Source: a virus. From it: a stretch of 42,258 bases of DNA. The stretch lies in the IMG/VR virus record IMGVR_UViG_3300033182_000660, positions 1 through 42,258 of that record; one strand, 5' to 3'. Below, piece after piece: positions 31,243-39,776 of the stretch. The position numbers were made by a program, and so were the translations under genes. Numbering within the stretch: position 1 is the first letter of the stretch; each line of letters starts with the position of its first letter. The notes under the pieces were generated by a model. The model did not search any database and had not been told where the DNA came from. It saw only the letters and a program-made list of their open reading frames with translations.

Positions 31243-33209
31243 TATCTTCTTCCATCGGGTTGTGCATCAAGTCTTAGAGTACCATATCTCCAAGTTTCAC
31301 CTGTGCCATCGTTTTCTATTTTAAGAGCTACTAATCTTGCTCTTGCTCGAGTATCTATCTTATCAGTAGTTGACGTAACTGTAAAGGGTCCAAGTGGTGA
31401 ACTTGAAGCCGTATTGTTTGGATAGTCATTTAGTAATAAAGTAATTTTTGCATTACCTGTTTGTCTAGCAAAATCAGGTATAAATCTTTTAACAGACATA
31501 AAGAACTCACCATCTCCTTTGTAATTTGCAAGTCCTGTTTGTTGACCTAATGCACTTCTTGTTGCTGTAATATCATAATCTCCAGATTGAATAAACGCAG
31601 CAATAGCTGTTGTACCAGAACCTTTTACTTGATCAGTTCCAACTTCATGAGCATAATAAGTTGAAGCTCCATAAGTATTTGTAATTCCTTGAATAGGAAT
31701 ATTAGGAGTTTCTGTAGAATTATATTCAGTTGCATATGGCACATTAAATACTCCAGTATCAATATAAGTTGTTCTAGCTAGAGAAGAAGTTGTCCAACAG
31801 TTTTCACCATAGTTATATGTTACACATCTATCTATTTGATCTGATCCTGACTTTGGATAAAACCAGTTTACTTCATTATATAATGTATTGTGTTCTCCAT
31901 AAACTATATCAGATGCATCAAAGTTAAGTCCAAGATTGCTTCCAGTTGTAGTAAACACAAAGTCTTCTACTAAACAAGGTATTGATTTTACTGTACCATC
32001 AAACACAAAAAATCCACCTTCGCCTGACATCCAAAATACTTTACCATCAGAATACGTTAATGCGTGTTGACCAATTAATCCACAGTTGGTACCAACTTGT
32101 CTAACACTAAATGTAAATGGTGGACCAACAAATTGAATTACATATGCAGCGCTGTCTGTTAAAACTAAAGTATAATCTTTACCAGATACAGCTCCAACAA
32201 TTCTATTACCTTTATCTAATCTAAAACTACCTGCAGTATTTACTGCAGTAGCAGCATATGTATTTAAATCTTCTTGATTTGAAAATCTTATAAACAATGG
32301 ATCAACAGTTGATGTATCACCAATAGTTGTTTCTGTTCCAAAGTGAAACAAGTGTCTGTCTCTATCAGAAACTTGTGTAAGTCTAGACGACGTTGGATTA
32401 TTTGATGTTGCAAAGTTTGTAGTTGTTGTTGATGCTCTAATTGTTCTTGCATTTGAAGCTCCAGCATTCCATGTAAAAGTTTTGTTATCTCTAATTGTTG
32501 CAACTAATACTTCTCCAAAATTATCTAAACTCCAGTTTCCTGGATCTAGAATTACGTCACTTGTAGATCTTTCAGTACCCCATGTTGATGTACTCCAAGT
32601 ATCTGTACCCCAACCATAACCTGCAGTTTGATTTACAGGTCCAACTGTTACGTATGGATTTACTGATGCAGAACCTGCAGCTGTCATTCCAGTTCCAGAT
32701 TCACTAGACGCCATTGTAATTGTAAAACTATTTGTAGAAGCTGTAATTACTTCATAAGGTGTGTCTGTAAAATCAGACGTTGCATATCCTGTAGCACCAC
32801 CTCCAGGTAGAGTTACAGATGTAAATGTAAAATATCTTCCAGCTTCTAAACCATGAGATGTTTTATTAATTGTTACAGTTGCTGACCCATTAGTTGATGT
32901 AAATGTACAAGATGTAATTGCTGTATCTAATGGTGTAATGTCATAAAAATCATTTCCATAATATAAAAACAAACCTTGTGATGTTCCTATTGCAGCATAT
33001 TTTTCTCCTGCAATACTAGTCCAAGAATGTTGTGCTCTTGCAGCTCCTGGTAAAGTCTTACTAGCTGCAGTTAATTGATTCCAACCTCCTATTTTTTCAG
33101 GAAGTCCATATCTAAATCTGACAAAATCACCATCTACCCATTGAGATTCTGCCCCTGATTCAGTAACCATCTTGTTAAAACCGGGCTTGAAATTTAATTT
33201 TTGTAGCAT
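31242..33209 (-). CDS. P22 gp10-like tail nozzle/stabilisation protein
   Basis: A 655-aa beta-rich protein. The start (MLQKLNFKPGFNKMVTESGA, then ESQWVDGDFVRFRYGLPEKIGG) is the hallmark of the phage stabilisation (P22 gp10-like) family. Repeated WxxxxGEKYAAIGT and WMSGEGGFFVFDGT segments suggest a beta-propeller. In P22 this protein closes the portal channel after packaging and carries the tail needle and spikes. A promoter for the opposite-strand oxygenase cassette lies within its first codons and just upstream. Confidence 0.75.
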   Translation of the reverse strand: MLQKLNFKPGFNKMVTESGAESQWVDGDFVRFRYGLPEKIGGWNQLTAASKTLPGAARAQHSWTSIAGEKYAAIGTSQGLFLYYGNDFYDITPLDTAITSCTFTSTNGSATVTINKTSHGLEAGRYFTFTSVTLPGGGATGYATSDFTDTPYEVITASTNSFTITMASSESGTGMTAAGSASVNPYVTVGPVNQTAGYGWGTDTWSTSTWGTERSTSDVILDPGNWSLDNFGEVLVATIRDNKTFTWNAGASNARTIRASTTTTNFATSNNPTSSRLTQVSDRDRHLFHFGTETTIGDTSTVDPLFIRFSNQEDLNTYAATAVNTAGSFRLDKGNRIVGAVSGKDYTLVLTDSAAYVIQFVGPPFTFSVRQVGTNCGLIGQHALTYSDGKVFWMSGEGGFFVFDGTVKSIPCLVEDFVFTTTGSNLGLNFDASDIVYGEHNTLYNEVNWFYPKSGSDQIDRCVTYNYGENCWTTSSLARTTYIDTGVFNVPYATEYNSTETPNIPIQGITNTYGASTYYAHEVGTDQVKGSGTTAIAAFIQSGDYDITATRSALGQQTGLANYKGDGEFFMSVKRFIPDFARQTGNAKITLLLNDYPNNTASSSPLGPFTVTSTTDKIDTRARARLVALKIENDGTGETWRYGTLRLDAQPDGRR

Positions 33210-33214
33210 ATAAT
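33187..33214 (+). promoter_or_regulatory. Promoter of the oxygenase cassette
   Basis: On the + strand TTGAAA (33187-33192), 16 bases, then TATAAT (33209-33214, perfect). The start would be near 33221, 34 bases before the ATG at 33255. The -35 and spacer lie in the first codons of the gp10-like gene on the other strand. This supports starting the first oxygenase at 33255 and not at the ATG at 33216. Confidence 0.7.
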
Positions 33215-33254
33215 CATGTATATAGCATTATTAGAAATAAGAAAAGTAAGAAAT

Positions 33255-33755
33255 ATGATAAGGATTATAGACAATTTCTTTGAAAAAGAAACATTAGAAA
33301 AAATACAATATCACGTAACTCATAAATTAATGTTTACGCCAAGATATTTTAGTGGAACAAATGAAAAATCAAAAGAAAATTATTATGGGGACAGATTTGA
33401 TTTCAAAGATGATCCAGGTTTATTTAATATATTTCTAAATCAATCAGAAAAAAAATTTAATATTATAATAAATAAAGCAGTGGGTGGAATTGACATGAGA
33501 AATTTAGATAATTTCAAGCCTCATACAGATGATGATTTATCCAAATTAAATATTTTAGTGATGGTAAAAGGTATTACTGCAGTTACTAATGGAACTGTAT
33601 TTTACACAGATGGTCAATTAGATGTTCATGTAGGATTTAGAGAAAATAGAGCTTTAATGTTCCCTGCAAATAAATTACATAGTCCACATAAAAGTGAACA
33701 AATAGGAATGAGAAGATATACAGCAAGTATATTTATACAAGAATATGAGTCTTAA
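33255..33755 (+). CDS. 2OG-Fe(II) oxygenase, cassette gene 1
   Basis: A 166-aa protein starting MIRIIDNFFEKETLEKIQYH. The oxygenase core is short, with H90-x-D92 (FKPHTDDD) and a distal His at H142 or H145 (KLHSPHKSEQ), and R153/R154 (MRRYTASIF) as the 2-oxoglutarate anchor. It lacks the GGE-type loop of classical prolyl hydroxylases. It is the first gene of the + strand cassette and overlaps the next one by 11 nt. Substrate unknown. Confidence 0.75.
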   Translation: MIRIIDNFFEKETLEKIQYHVTHKLMFTPRYFSGTNEKSKENYYGDRFDFKDDPGLFNIFLNQSEKKFNIIINKAVGGIDMRNLDNFKPHTDDDLSKLNILVMVKGITAVTNGTVFYTDGQLDVHVGFRENRALMFPANKLHSPHKSEQIGMRRYTASIFIQEYES

Positions 33756-34227
33756 TTTAAAAATAATAGATAACTTTTTTTCTGAAAAAGAATTTAAAAT
33801 TCTTCAAAGTAATACATTTAACTTAGATATGAGACCTATGAACAATGAAAATGGAACATATGGTTTTAGACATACGTTTGATGTTGATAAAAATAATCAA
33901 TGGTTATTTGATAAAATTAAACAAAACTTTTTTCCAGATAAAAACTTAAAAGTAGTTAATGCTTGTTATCATTTAAGACACAACAAAGAAAAAGTAATGA
34001 GTCATACTGATGGTCCAGATTATAATTTTATTCTTTATTTGAAAGGTCAAGAGTTGGTTTACAATGGCACAGGTTTTTATGATAAAAATAATAATTTAAA
34101 TACTTATATAGGTTTTTTAGAAAATAGAGCTTTGTTTTTTGATGGTAGAAATAATTTACATACAACCTTACAAGCTTTAGGTGAAAGTTCACCTAGACAC
34201 ACTATTAATATATTTTATGAAAAATAA
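33745..34227 (+). CDS. 2OG-Fe(II) oxygenase, cassette gene 2
   Basis: A 160-aa protein similar in layout to cassette gene 1 (both start with a LKIIDNFF or RIIDNFF core, then a helix). H87-x-D89 (MSHTDGPDY), H139 (NNLHTTL) and R151 (SPRHTINIF) form the expected iron and 2-oxoglutarate site. The two may have arisen by duplication: in both, the site is followed by NF/LNI-x-L-x-KG and later a GF-x-ENRAL-x-F strand. The downstream gene starts within its last 11 bases. Confidence 0.78.
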   Translation: MSLNLKIIDNFFSEKEFKILQSNTFNLDMRPMNNENGTYGFRHTFDVDKNNQWLFDKIKQNFFPDKNLKVVNACYHLRHNKEKVMSHTDGPDYNFILYLKGQELVYNGTGFYDKNNNLNTYIGFLENRALFFDGRNNLHTTLQALGESSPRHTINIFYEK

Positions 34228-34780
34228 TATGAAAGATCATTTAGAAGCAGTTATTCATATACAAAATATTGTAAATCCTGAGTTCTTAAAAAGAATGAAA
34301 TCTTTTATAGATAAAAAAGCAAAGAAAGATTTAAGAGTTGGTTATAACCTTATTAATAAGGATATTAGAAATGTAAAAGGATATCATTTAAATTTTGATA
34401 CACCCACTAATATATTTTATTGGAATTACATTAAACATGAAATTGAAAGACTTTTAGTTTATTACACAATTAAATTTCCACTATTAAAAACTAGAAAAAT
34501 AGATCAAATAGATTTACTTAAATATGGTCCTGGAGGTAAATATACTGTTCATGTAGATGATCAAACTCACACTCCTAGATCTTTAAGTATAATTATTAAT
34601 ATTAACGATGATTATGTTGGTGGAGAATTAATTTTTACGGATCAAAAACATAATGAAATAGAATCTTTTGATTTAAAAAAAGGTTCAATCGTATTTTTTC
34701 CAAGTAACTTTATGTATCCTCATGCAATCAAACCAATTAAAAAAGGTATAAGATATAGTATAGTTTTATGGCTTCGATAA
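34217..34780 (+). CDS. 2OG-Fe(II) oxygenase, cassette gene 3 (prolyl 4-hydroxylase type)
   Basis: The clearest family member in the cassette: LLKYGPGGKYTVHVDDQ has H112-x-D114, YVGGELIFTDQ is the GGEL strand, MYPHAIKPI gives H169 and KKGIRYSIVLWL gives R179. These match the prolyl 4-hydroxylase alpha-subunit type, which hydroxylates proline in proteins. The frame is open to 34181, but the ATG at 34217 (or 34229) fits the junction better. It overlaps its neighbours by 11-13 nt. Confidence 0.85.
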   Translation: MKNNMKDHLEAVIHIQNIVNPEFLKRMKSFIDKKAKKDLRVGYNLINKDIRNVKGYHLNFDTPTNIFYWNYIKHEIERLLVYYTIKFPLLKTRKIDQIDLLKYGPGGKYTVHVDDQTHTPRSLSIIININDDYVGGELIFTDQKHNEIESFDLKKGSIVFFPSNFMYPHAIKPIKKGIRYSIVLWLR

Positions 34781-35346
34781 TTAAAAATTTTTTTTCTAAA
34801 GACGAATTAACAATACTTCAAAAGTATTGCTATAATAAATTAGATCTAGATAAAGATTGGACAATTACCTCTCAAAGTTTTTCACCATCCTGGTACCACG
34901 ATCCTTTTATGACTGCCTTATTAGATATAAAATTACCTATTGTATCTAAGGAAAGTAAATTAGAATTATTCCCGACTTATGCTTATTGGAGATATTATGT
35001 TTTCGGTGGCACATTAAAAAAACATACTGATAGACCTTCTTGTGAAATATCAGTATCTTGCTGCATAAAAAAATATGATAATTGGCCAATAATAGTAGAA
35101 GATAAAAAATTTGAATTAGAGGAAGGAGATGCAATTTTATATAATGGTATATATGAAAAACATGAAAGACCTGGTACATATAAAGGCGAGGGAATGGCAC
35201 AAGTCTTTTTTCATTATATTAATAAACATGGTCTTTTTAAACATCATGCTTATGATAATTTTATAAAAAATGAAGGAATACGAATGACAGAAAAAGATGA
35301 AAAAAATATGGAGGAAATGATTAAATGGAAAAGACAGTTAATATAG
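34768..35346 (+). CDS. 2OG-Fe(II) oxygenase, cassette gene 4
   Basis: A 192-aa protein. The site is H86-x-D88 (LKKHTDRPS) with distal H132 (EKHERPG); the usual basic residue is not obvious, with R134 a possibility. An aromatic YAYWRYYVFGG strand comes before the site. The C-terminus is a Lys/Glu-rich helical tail (KNEGIRMTEKDEKN). It starts 13 nt inside gene 3 and overlaps gene 5 by 22 nt. Confidence 0.75.
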   Translation: MASIIKNFFSKDELTILQKYCYNKLDLDKDWTITSQSFSPSWYHDPFMTALLDIKLPIVSKESKLELFPTYAYWRYYVFGGTLKKHTDRPSCEISVSCCIKKYDNWPIIVEDKKFELEEGDAILYNGIYEKHERPGTYKGEGMAQVFFHYINKHGLFKHHAYDNFIKNEGIRMTEKDEKNMEEMIKWKRQLI

Positions 35347-35915
35347 ATAATTTTATTGGCGTATATGATGGATACATTACACCTGAAGAATGTAATAAAG
35401 CTATAGAGCTTTTTGATCAACAAGATAAGATGAAAAAAACATTTAATAGAATTACTTCAGAGAATGGTAGACCTACAGTAGACATACAAGATCAGCATTA
35501 TTTTGCAAATTGTACAAATATAAATGTTTGGTGGACAGAATTAAAAACTTTAATTTTAAATTTTGACCAAGCTTTTAGACATTACATAAAAGCTACAGGA
35601 GCTGATTCCGTATGTGGAGAGTTTCATTACACAGTTTTAAAACTTCAAAAAACATTAAAGACAGAGGGTTATCATCTTTGGCACATAGAACATGGCTCTG
35701 GATATGAAAACGAAGCCCGTTCTATGGTTTTTAGTGTTTATTTAAATGATGTAGAAGAAGGTGGAGAAACTGAATTTTTACATTTTTCAAAAAGAGTAAA
35801 ACCTAAAAAAGGAAGAATAGTTATTTGGCCTGCAGGTTTTCCATATGTACACAGAGGTAATCCGCCACTTTCTGGTGAAAAATATATACTGACTTCATGG
35901 ATGAATCTAAGATAA
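35325..35915 (+). CDS. 2OG-Fe(II) oxygenase, cassette gene 5 (HxE variant)
   Basis: A 196-aa protein with the prolyl-hydroxylase-like C-terminal half: YHLWHIEHG (H120-x-E122), NDVEEGGETEFLHFSKR, then WPAGFPYVHRGNP (H176) and K186 in SGEKYILTSW as the likely 2-oxoglutarate ligand. The first iron pair is H-x-E in place of the common H-x-D, a variant seen in the TauD/clavaminate group, or an alternative ligand may be used. The stop lies 19 nt inside the next gene. Confidence 0.78.
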   Translation: MEKTVNIDNFIGVYDGYITPEECNKAIELFDQQDKMKKTFNRITSENGRPTVDIQDQHYFANCTNINVWWTELKTLILNFDQAFRHYIKATGADSVCGEFHYTVLKLQKTLKTEGYHLWHIEHGSGYENEARSMVFSVYLNDVEEGGETEFLHFSKRVKPKKGRIVIWPAGFPYVHRGNPPLSGEKYILTSWMNLR

Positions 35916-36346
35916 AACCTTTGCCAGCTAGACAATGTGGTGACTGTACTAAGTGTTGTGAGGGTTGGCTATCAGGAGAAGCTTATGGATATAACTTTTT
36001 TCCAGGTAGATATTGTCATTTTTTAAATAAAACAAAAGGACAAGGAGGTTGTGCAATATATGAAGATAGACCTTTAAAGCCATGTAGAACTTTTTCATGT
36101 TCTTGGTTATTAAATCCCAAAATTTTCCCAGAGTGGTTAAAACCAGAAAAAAGTAAAATAATAATTAGTATACAAAAACATAAAGAATTTGAATATTATG
36201 AATTTAAACCTTGTGGACAGGAAATGTCTGTAAAAGTTTTAGATTGGCTGCTTGAATTTTGGCTTACATATAAAGTAAACGTTGTTTATTTTATAGAAGG
36301 ATCTAGAAGAAAACTAGGATCAGAGGATTTTGTTAAATCTTTTTAA
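35897..36346 (+). CDS. YkgJ-like cysteine-cluster (metal-binding) protein
   Basis: A 149-aa protein with the Zn/Fe-chelating cysteine-cluster signature: CGDCTKCC (14-21), then C40, C52, RPLKPCRTFSC (C63, C68). Such proteins carry eight Cys; the exact ligand is not established. It begins inside the last 19 nt of oxygenase gene 5 (different frame), so it is the sixth gene of the cassette and co-expressed. It may supply or insert iron for the oxygenases, or be an independent enzyme. It converges end to end with the next minus-strand gene. Confidence 0.8.
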   Translation: MDESKIKPLPARQCGDCTKCCEGWLSGEAYGYNFFPGRYCHFLNKTKGQGGCAIYEDRPLKPCRTFSCSWLLNPKIFPEWLKPEKSKIIISIQKHKEFEYYEFKPCGQEMSVKVLDWLLEFWLTYKVNVVYFIEGSRRKLGSEDFVKSF

Positions 36347-36715
36347 TTAAGATGAATATGATGTAGGTCTTGCACCTAATCTAGCAATTTTTTGTTCTGA
36401 TGTTTCATCATCAACATTATCTGCATCCCAATCAGCTTGTAATTTAGCTAAATGAGCTGCATCCCATTTGTCGATAAATTGAGTTTGAAAACTTCCTAAA
36501 TTAGCATCCGTCCAACTAGTGTGTGCAGTTGAATCTCTATATTCTACTTCATCTGAAGAATTAGTTGTTCCATATTGAACTGCCCAAATATTTGACCATT
36601 TAGATTCTGACCAAAAAGAATCATTATCAATTTCATAGGCTCCTGCATCATCACCACTTTGTTTGATGATTAATTTATCGTCAAAAACTACTGTCCATGA
36701 TCCTTTACTTGCCAT
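36347..36715 (-). CDS. Small tail-region protein, 122 aa
   Basis: A 122-aa acidic protein with a beta-rich N-terminus (GSWTVVFDDKLIIKQSGDDA) and a helical tail (WTDANLGSFQTQFIDKWDAA). The SNIWAVQYG segment is one I have seen in marine phage tail modules. No function known; it follows the collar gene by 11 bases and is the last gene before the inverted cassette. Possibly a tail-fibre chaperone. Confidence 0.55.
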   Translation of the reverse strand: MASKGSWTVVFDDKLIIKQSGDDAGAYEIDNDSFWSESKWSNIWAVQYGTTNSSDEVEYRDSTAHTSWTDANLGSFQTQFIDKWDAAHLAKLQADWDADNVDDETSEQKIARLGARPTSYSS

Positions 36716-36726
36716 CTTATTTCTCC

Positions 36727-37293
36727 TTAAGTTTTAATAACATATATAATTGTTAAATATGGTTGTAGCACTGATGTTGAATCTCCAACAAAGTTAGCAC
36801 TCATGTTATGAGAATGTCCACTGCCAGAACCTGCATTACCTGTACCACCTGGGTTTTTAGATGGAGTTGGCTCAGCACCTGAACCACCAGACGGAGTAAA
36901 ACTTCCAATAGATACTGGGTGACTGTGAGTTGCTAATTGTGCTGTTGTTAAAGTTGCATTAGCTGTAGAACCTGCAACGTTTCCAGTAGACTGAACAGTA
37001 TTTGCTCCACCAGTTGAAGCTAAAGCTTTGTTGTTTGATTTACCAACTGCTACGTTGTCTTGTAAATCTGGAACATTGAAAGTTGTTGAACCATCACCTG
37101 CACCATAAGTTGTACCTACAATAGCAAATAAAGCTGAGTAAGTAGTTCTTGATACAGCTGCACCATTACACTCTAAGAAACCTGAAGGTATTGAAGAGTC
37201 TGACCATGGTACGATTGTTCCTGTAGGGATACCTTCGATACCAGTAAGGTTACCACCATCAAAATCATATTTAGTTGCTTCGTAATTTGACAT
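36727..37293 (-). CDS. Phage tail-collar domain protein
   Basis: A 188-aa protein with the tail-collar domain (about 22-82). It starts at GTIVPWSDSSIPSGFLECNG and continues through YGAGDGSTTFNVPDL. A Gly/Ser/Pro-rich linker (about 130-160) and a beta C-terminus follow. Collar domains occur in tail fibres and short tail fibres that touch the host surface. The start is directly next to the stop of the upstream tail gene. Confidence 0.85.
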   Translation of the reverse strand: MSNYEATKYDFDGGNLTGIEGIPTGTIVPWSDSSIPSGFLECNGAAVSRTTYSALFAIVGTTYGAGDGSTTFNVPDLQDNVAVGKSNNKALASTGGANTVQSTGNVAGSTANATLTTAQLATHSHPVSIGSFTPSGGSGAEPTPSKNPGGTGNAGSGSGHSHNMSANFVGDSTSVLQPYLTIIYVIKT

Positions 37294-37296
37294 ATT

Positions 37297-37998
37297 CTAT
37301 TTCTCCCTATAAGTCCAACCTGTTGTAGCGTCTCCAGAATAAACTAAACTGAAACCAGCACCTTGTGTATTAACAACAAGGTCTGAAGCTGCATTAGCTA
37401 TATTAGAGCCGTTTCTTCCAACAGTCAATGCGTTAGTATTAAAATCATAACCTTGGTCTATGAATGAGACCTCATCACCAGTTGAAGGCGATGCAGGTAG
37501 AGTAATTGTTACAGCTCCACCATTTGTATTTACTAAAAGTTGAGCACCAGCTTGAACTGTTTCAGCAGCTGATACTGCTCTCCAGTTTCTTTGCTCAGAT
37601 AATTTTACAATGTTTGTACCATCAGAATATAATACATAGTTGTTTCCTTCACATAAAAGAACACCTGTACCTGATGAAGTTTTGAAAGTTAAAGTGTTTC
37701 CTGCATGGTCACATGCGTTTTGTACGTTATAAACTTTTTCAATTCCATCTGGAATTGTAACATTTAAGTTTCCTGCTAATGTACCTGTTAATTTAATAAC
37801 ATCATTTTTACCATTTGATAAAGCACCATTAGAAAAAGTTAATGCTCTACTAGCATTCGTTACGTTGAAAGTTGTAAAACCACCAATTGCTTGTTCAAGA
37901 ATTAGTAAGTTTGTATTTGTAATTTGACCCCAAGTTCCTGAGTTTTCACCAGTAGCTTGTACAGTCAGTTTTAAATTAGCTGATGTTGAGTTTGCCAT
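37297..37998 (-). CDS. Tail-fibre-like virion protein, 233 aa
   Basis: A 233-aa beta-rich protein; the start (MANSTSANLKLTVQATGENS, GTWGQITNTNLLILEQAIGG) is a recurrent marine phage tail-fibre start. The C-terminal half has turns rich in Gly/Asn/Thr (TNGGAVTITLPASPSTGDEV) like fibre shafts. It lies between the large LamG fibre gene and the collar gene. Probably a fibre or fibre-attachment subunit. Confidence 0.7.
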   Translation of the reverse strand: MANSTSANLKLTVQATGENSGTWGQITNTNLLILEQAIGGFTTFNVTNASRALTFSNGALSNGKNDVIKLTGTLAGNLNVTIPDGIEKVYNVQNACDHAGNTLTFKTSSGTGVLLCEGNNYVLYSDGTNIVKLSEQRNWRAVSAAETVQAGAQLLVNTNGGAVTITLPASPSTGDEVSFIDQGYDFNTNALTVGRNGSNIANAASDLVVNTQGAGFSLVYSGDATTGWTYREK

Positions 37999-38032
37999 TT
38001 TTTAAAATCCTTTGATTGCTATTTTATATGTT

Positions 38033-39757
38033 TTAAGCTGCGGTGTCAACATCAGACCATGTTACTGTTGTGCCTGTGTTTACGTCCGAATAAGTAACAT
38101 CTATACCAGTTGGTACTTCGTTCCAGATTAGGACATTAGCCGAAGCAAGAGTCGAAGTCAAGGCATTTCCTGTTAAAAGTGTAGTTGCTTCACCTATCTC
38201 ATTTGTATCTCCCAGAGCTCCTGTTAGACCAAATCCTGTTAAATCTACTGGTGTATTTAAATCAATTGTTTCATTACCTAAATTAGCAGTTAAAGCTTGA
38301 CCCGTAACTGATACTTCTACATCAATTGCAGCTACAACAGACCCTAAATTAGCTGTTAAAGATACGCCTGTAAGAATTATATCTGGAGAAGGATCTAATA
38401 TACCTTCTGCAGCAGTCATTTCTATTCCAGTTAATGTTAAACTTGCATCTCCTGTAACTACTGTTCTAGAATTTACAGCATTAAATATTACTGTTGAATC
38501 ATCTGCTTCATCATAATGTAGTAACCAAATGTCATCACTGTTTGTTTCAAATGGACTTGTTGGAGGTGTAAAGTTAGAAGTATAAACTGCTCTTCTTGTA
38601 AGTCTTGATTCATCAAGGTAAGCATTTGAAGTAAATGTTCCGGCATAGTTGCCACCAAGGACATGATTAGTTGCACCTGCTCCTCCAGAATAAGTAGAGG
38701 TTCCAATACTTGTTCCATCAATATAAGCAGTAAGTGTGTTTCCATTTCTTACAATTGCAATATGGTGCCAAGTATTAATAGACATTCCATGAGCAGCATT
38801 GATATAAGTACCACCAGCATAACTTAATTGTAGATTAGTTGAAGTAATGTAAACAACTGGGTTTTGACTTAGACCTATATTTTCTCCTGCATCCCATAAA
38901 CATTGAGAGCCATTTAAATCTTTATAATATGCAAAAGTTTCAAAAGTATAACTATCTGTTCCAAGTGTAATATCAGTTGATTGTATTCTATCACTTACTC
39001 CATCAAGTTCTAATGATGAGCCACCAAACTTAGATTGATCTGTAGAAATATGAGCATCAGCTAATGCTGTAAATGTAGGTGCATCTTCAGTATTTACTGT
39101 AGCTGATAATTCTACTCCAGTTACATCTACAAATACCCATTCTCCTGCAACACCCCAATCAAATTCACCCCAATCATATCTACCCCAACCTGCAGCATTA
39201 AATCCTTCAAGTGTTCCAAGATTTGCAGACATTGCAATTCCTGAAAGAGTTAAATCTGAATTTGCAGTGACTGTAAGTGATCCTAAATTTAATGTAGCTG
39301 CTGAACCTGTAGGTACTGCATCTGATGTAGCTGTAATACTTACTGATGCTAAATTAGCAGTTAAAGCTTGACCTGTAACGCTTGCGTCTGAATTAGCTTG
39401 TGTGGTAACTGATCCTAAGTTTGATGAAAGAGCATTTCCTGTAACAACTACATCACCAAAAATACCCCAACCATTTTCTCCCCAAGCATCACCGCCCCAT
39501 CCAGAAAGAATTTCTGCATCGATTGAAACACTTCCTAAACTGAAAGATGCGGATACACCTGTTAAGTTAGCAACATCACTTGCTTCACCCCAAGTTTGAA
39601 TACCCCACTCACTTCTACCCCAACCAAATTCTGTGGATGTTGTAATTGTAAGTGTTCCGATATTTGCAGATAAAGAAATACCACTTACTGAAACGTCACT
39701 ATTGGCTTGATCGCCCCATTGACCAACGTTCCAACTAAGTGTTCCCCAGGTTGCCAT
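38033..39757 (-). CDS. Tail fibre with LamG domain and WG repeats
   Basis: A 574-aa tail protein. The first ~210 residues hold three Trp-Gly-rich blocks (GWGRSEWGIQTWGE, GWGGDAWGENGWGIFGD, GWGRYDWGEFDWGVAGE) alternating with repeats like SVTGQALTANLASVSITATS. Residues ~230-405 form a concanavalin/LamG-like domain (FGGSSLELDGVSDRIQS, INTWHHIAIVRNGNTLTAYI). A further set of similar repeats (TANLGSVVAAID) closes the protein. The LamG fold usually binds glycans, so this is a good candidate for host receptor binding. Confidence 0.7.
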   Translation of the reverse strand: MATWGTLSWNVGQWGDQANSDVSVSGISLSANIGTLTITTSTEFGWGRSEWGIQTWGEASDVANLTGVSASFSLGSVSIDAEILSGWGGDAWGENGWGIFGDVVVTGNALSSNLGSVTTQANSDASVTGQALTANLASVSITATSDAVPTGSAATLNLGSLTVTANSDLTLSGIAMSANLGTLEGFNAAGWGRYDWGEFDWGVAGEWVFVDVTGVELSATVNTEDAPTFTALADAHISTDQSKFGGSSLELDGVSDRIQSTDITLGTDSYTFETFAYYKDLNGSQCLWDAGENIGLSQNPVVYITSTNLQLSYAGGTYINAAHGMSINTWHHIAIVRNGNTLTAYIDGTSIGTSTYSGGAGATNHVLGGNYAGTFTSNAYLDESRLTRRAVYTSNFTPPTSPFETNSDDIWLLHYDEADDSTVIFNAVNSRTVVTGDASLTLTGIEMTAAEGILDPSPDIILTGVSLTANLGSVVAAIDVEVSVTGQALTANLGNETIDLNTPVDLTGFGLTGALGDTNEIGEATTLLTGNALTSTLASANVLIWNEVPTGIDVTYSDVNTGTTVTWSDVDTAA

Positions 39758-39776
39758 AGGAGTTTACCTCCTAAGA

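Noticed and set aside
33216-33254. Upstream ATG for oxygenase gene 1
   Set aside because: It lies at or before the predicted transcription start of the TTGAAA-16-TATAAT promoter, and its 13 extra residues do not resemble the family.
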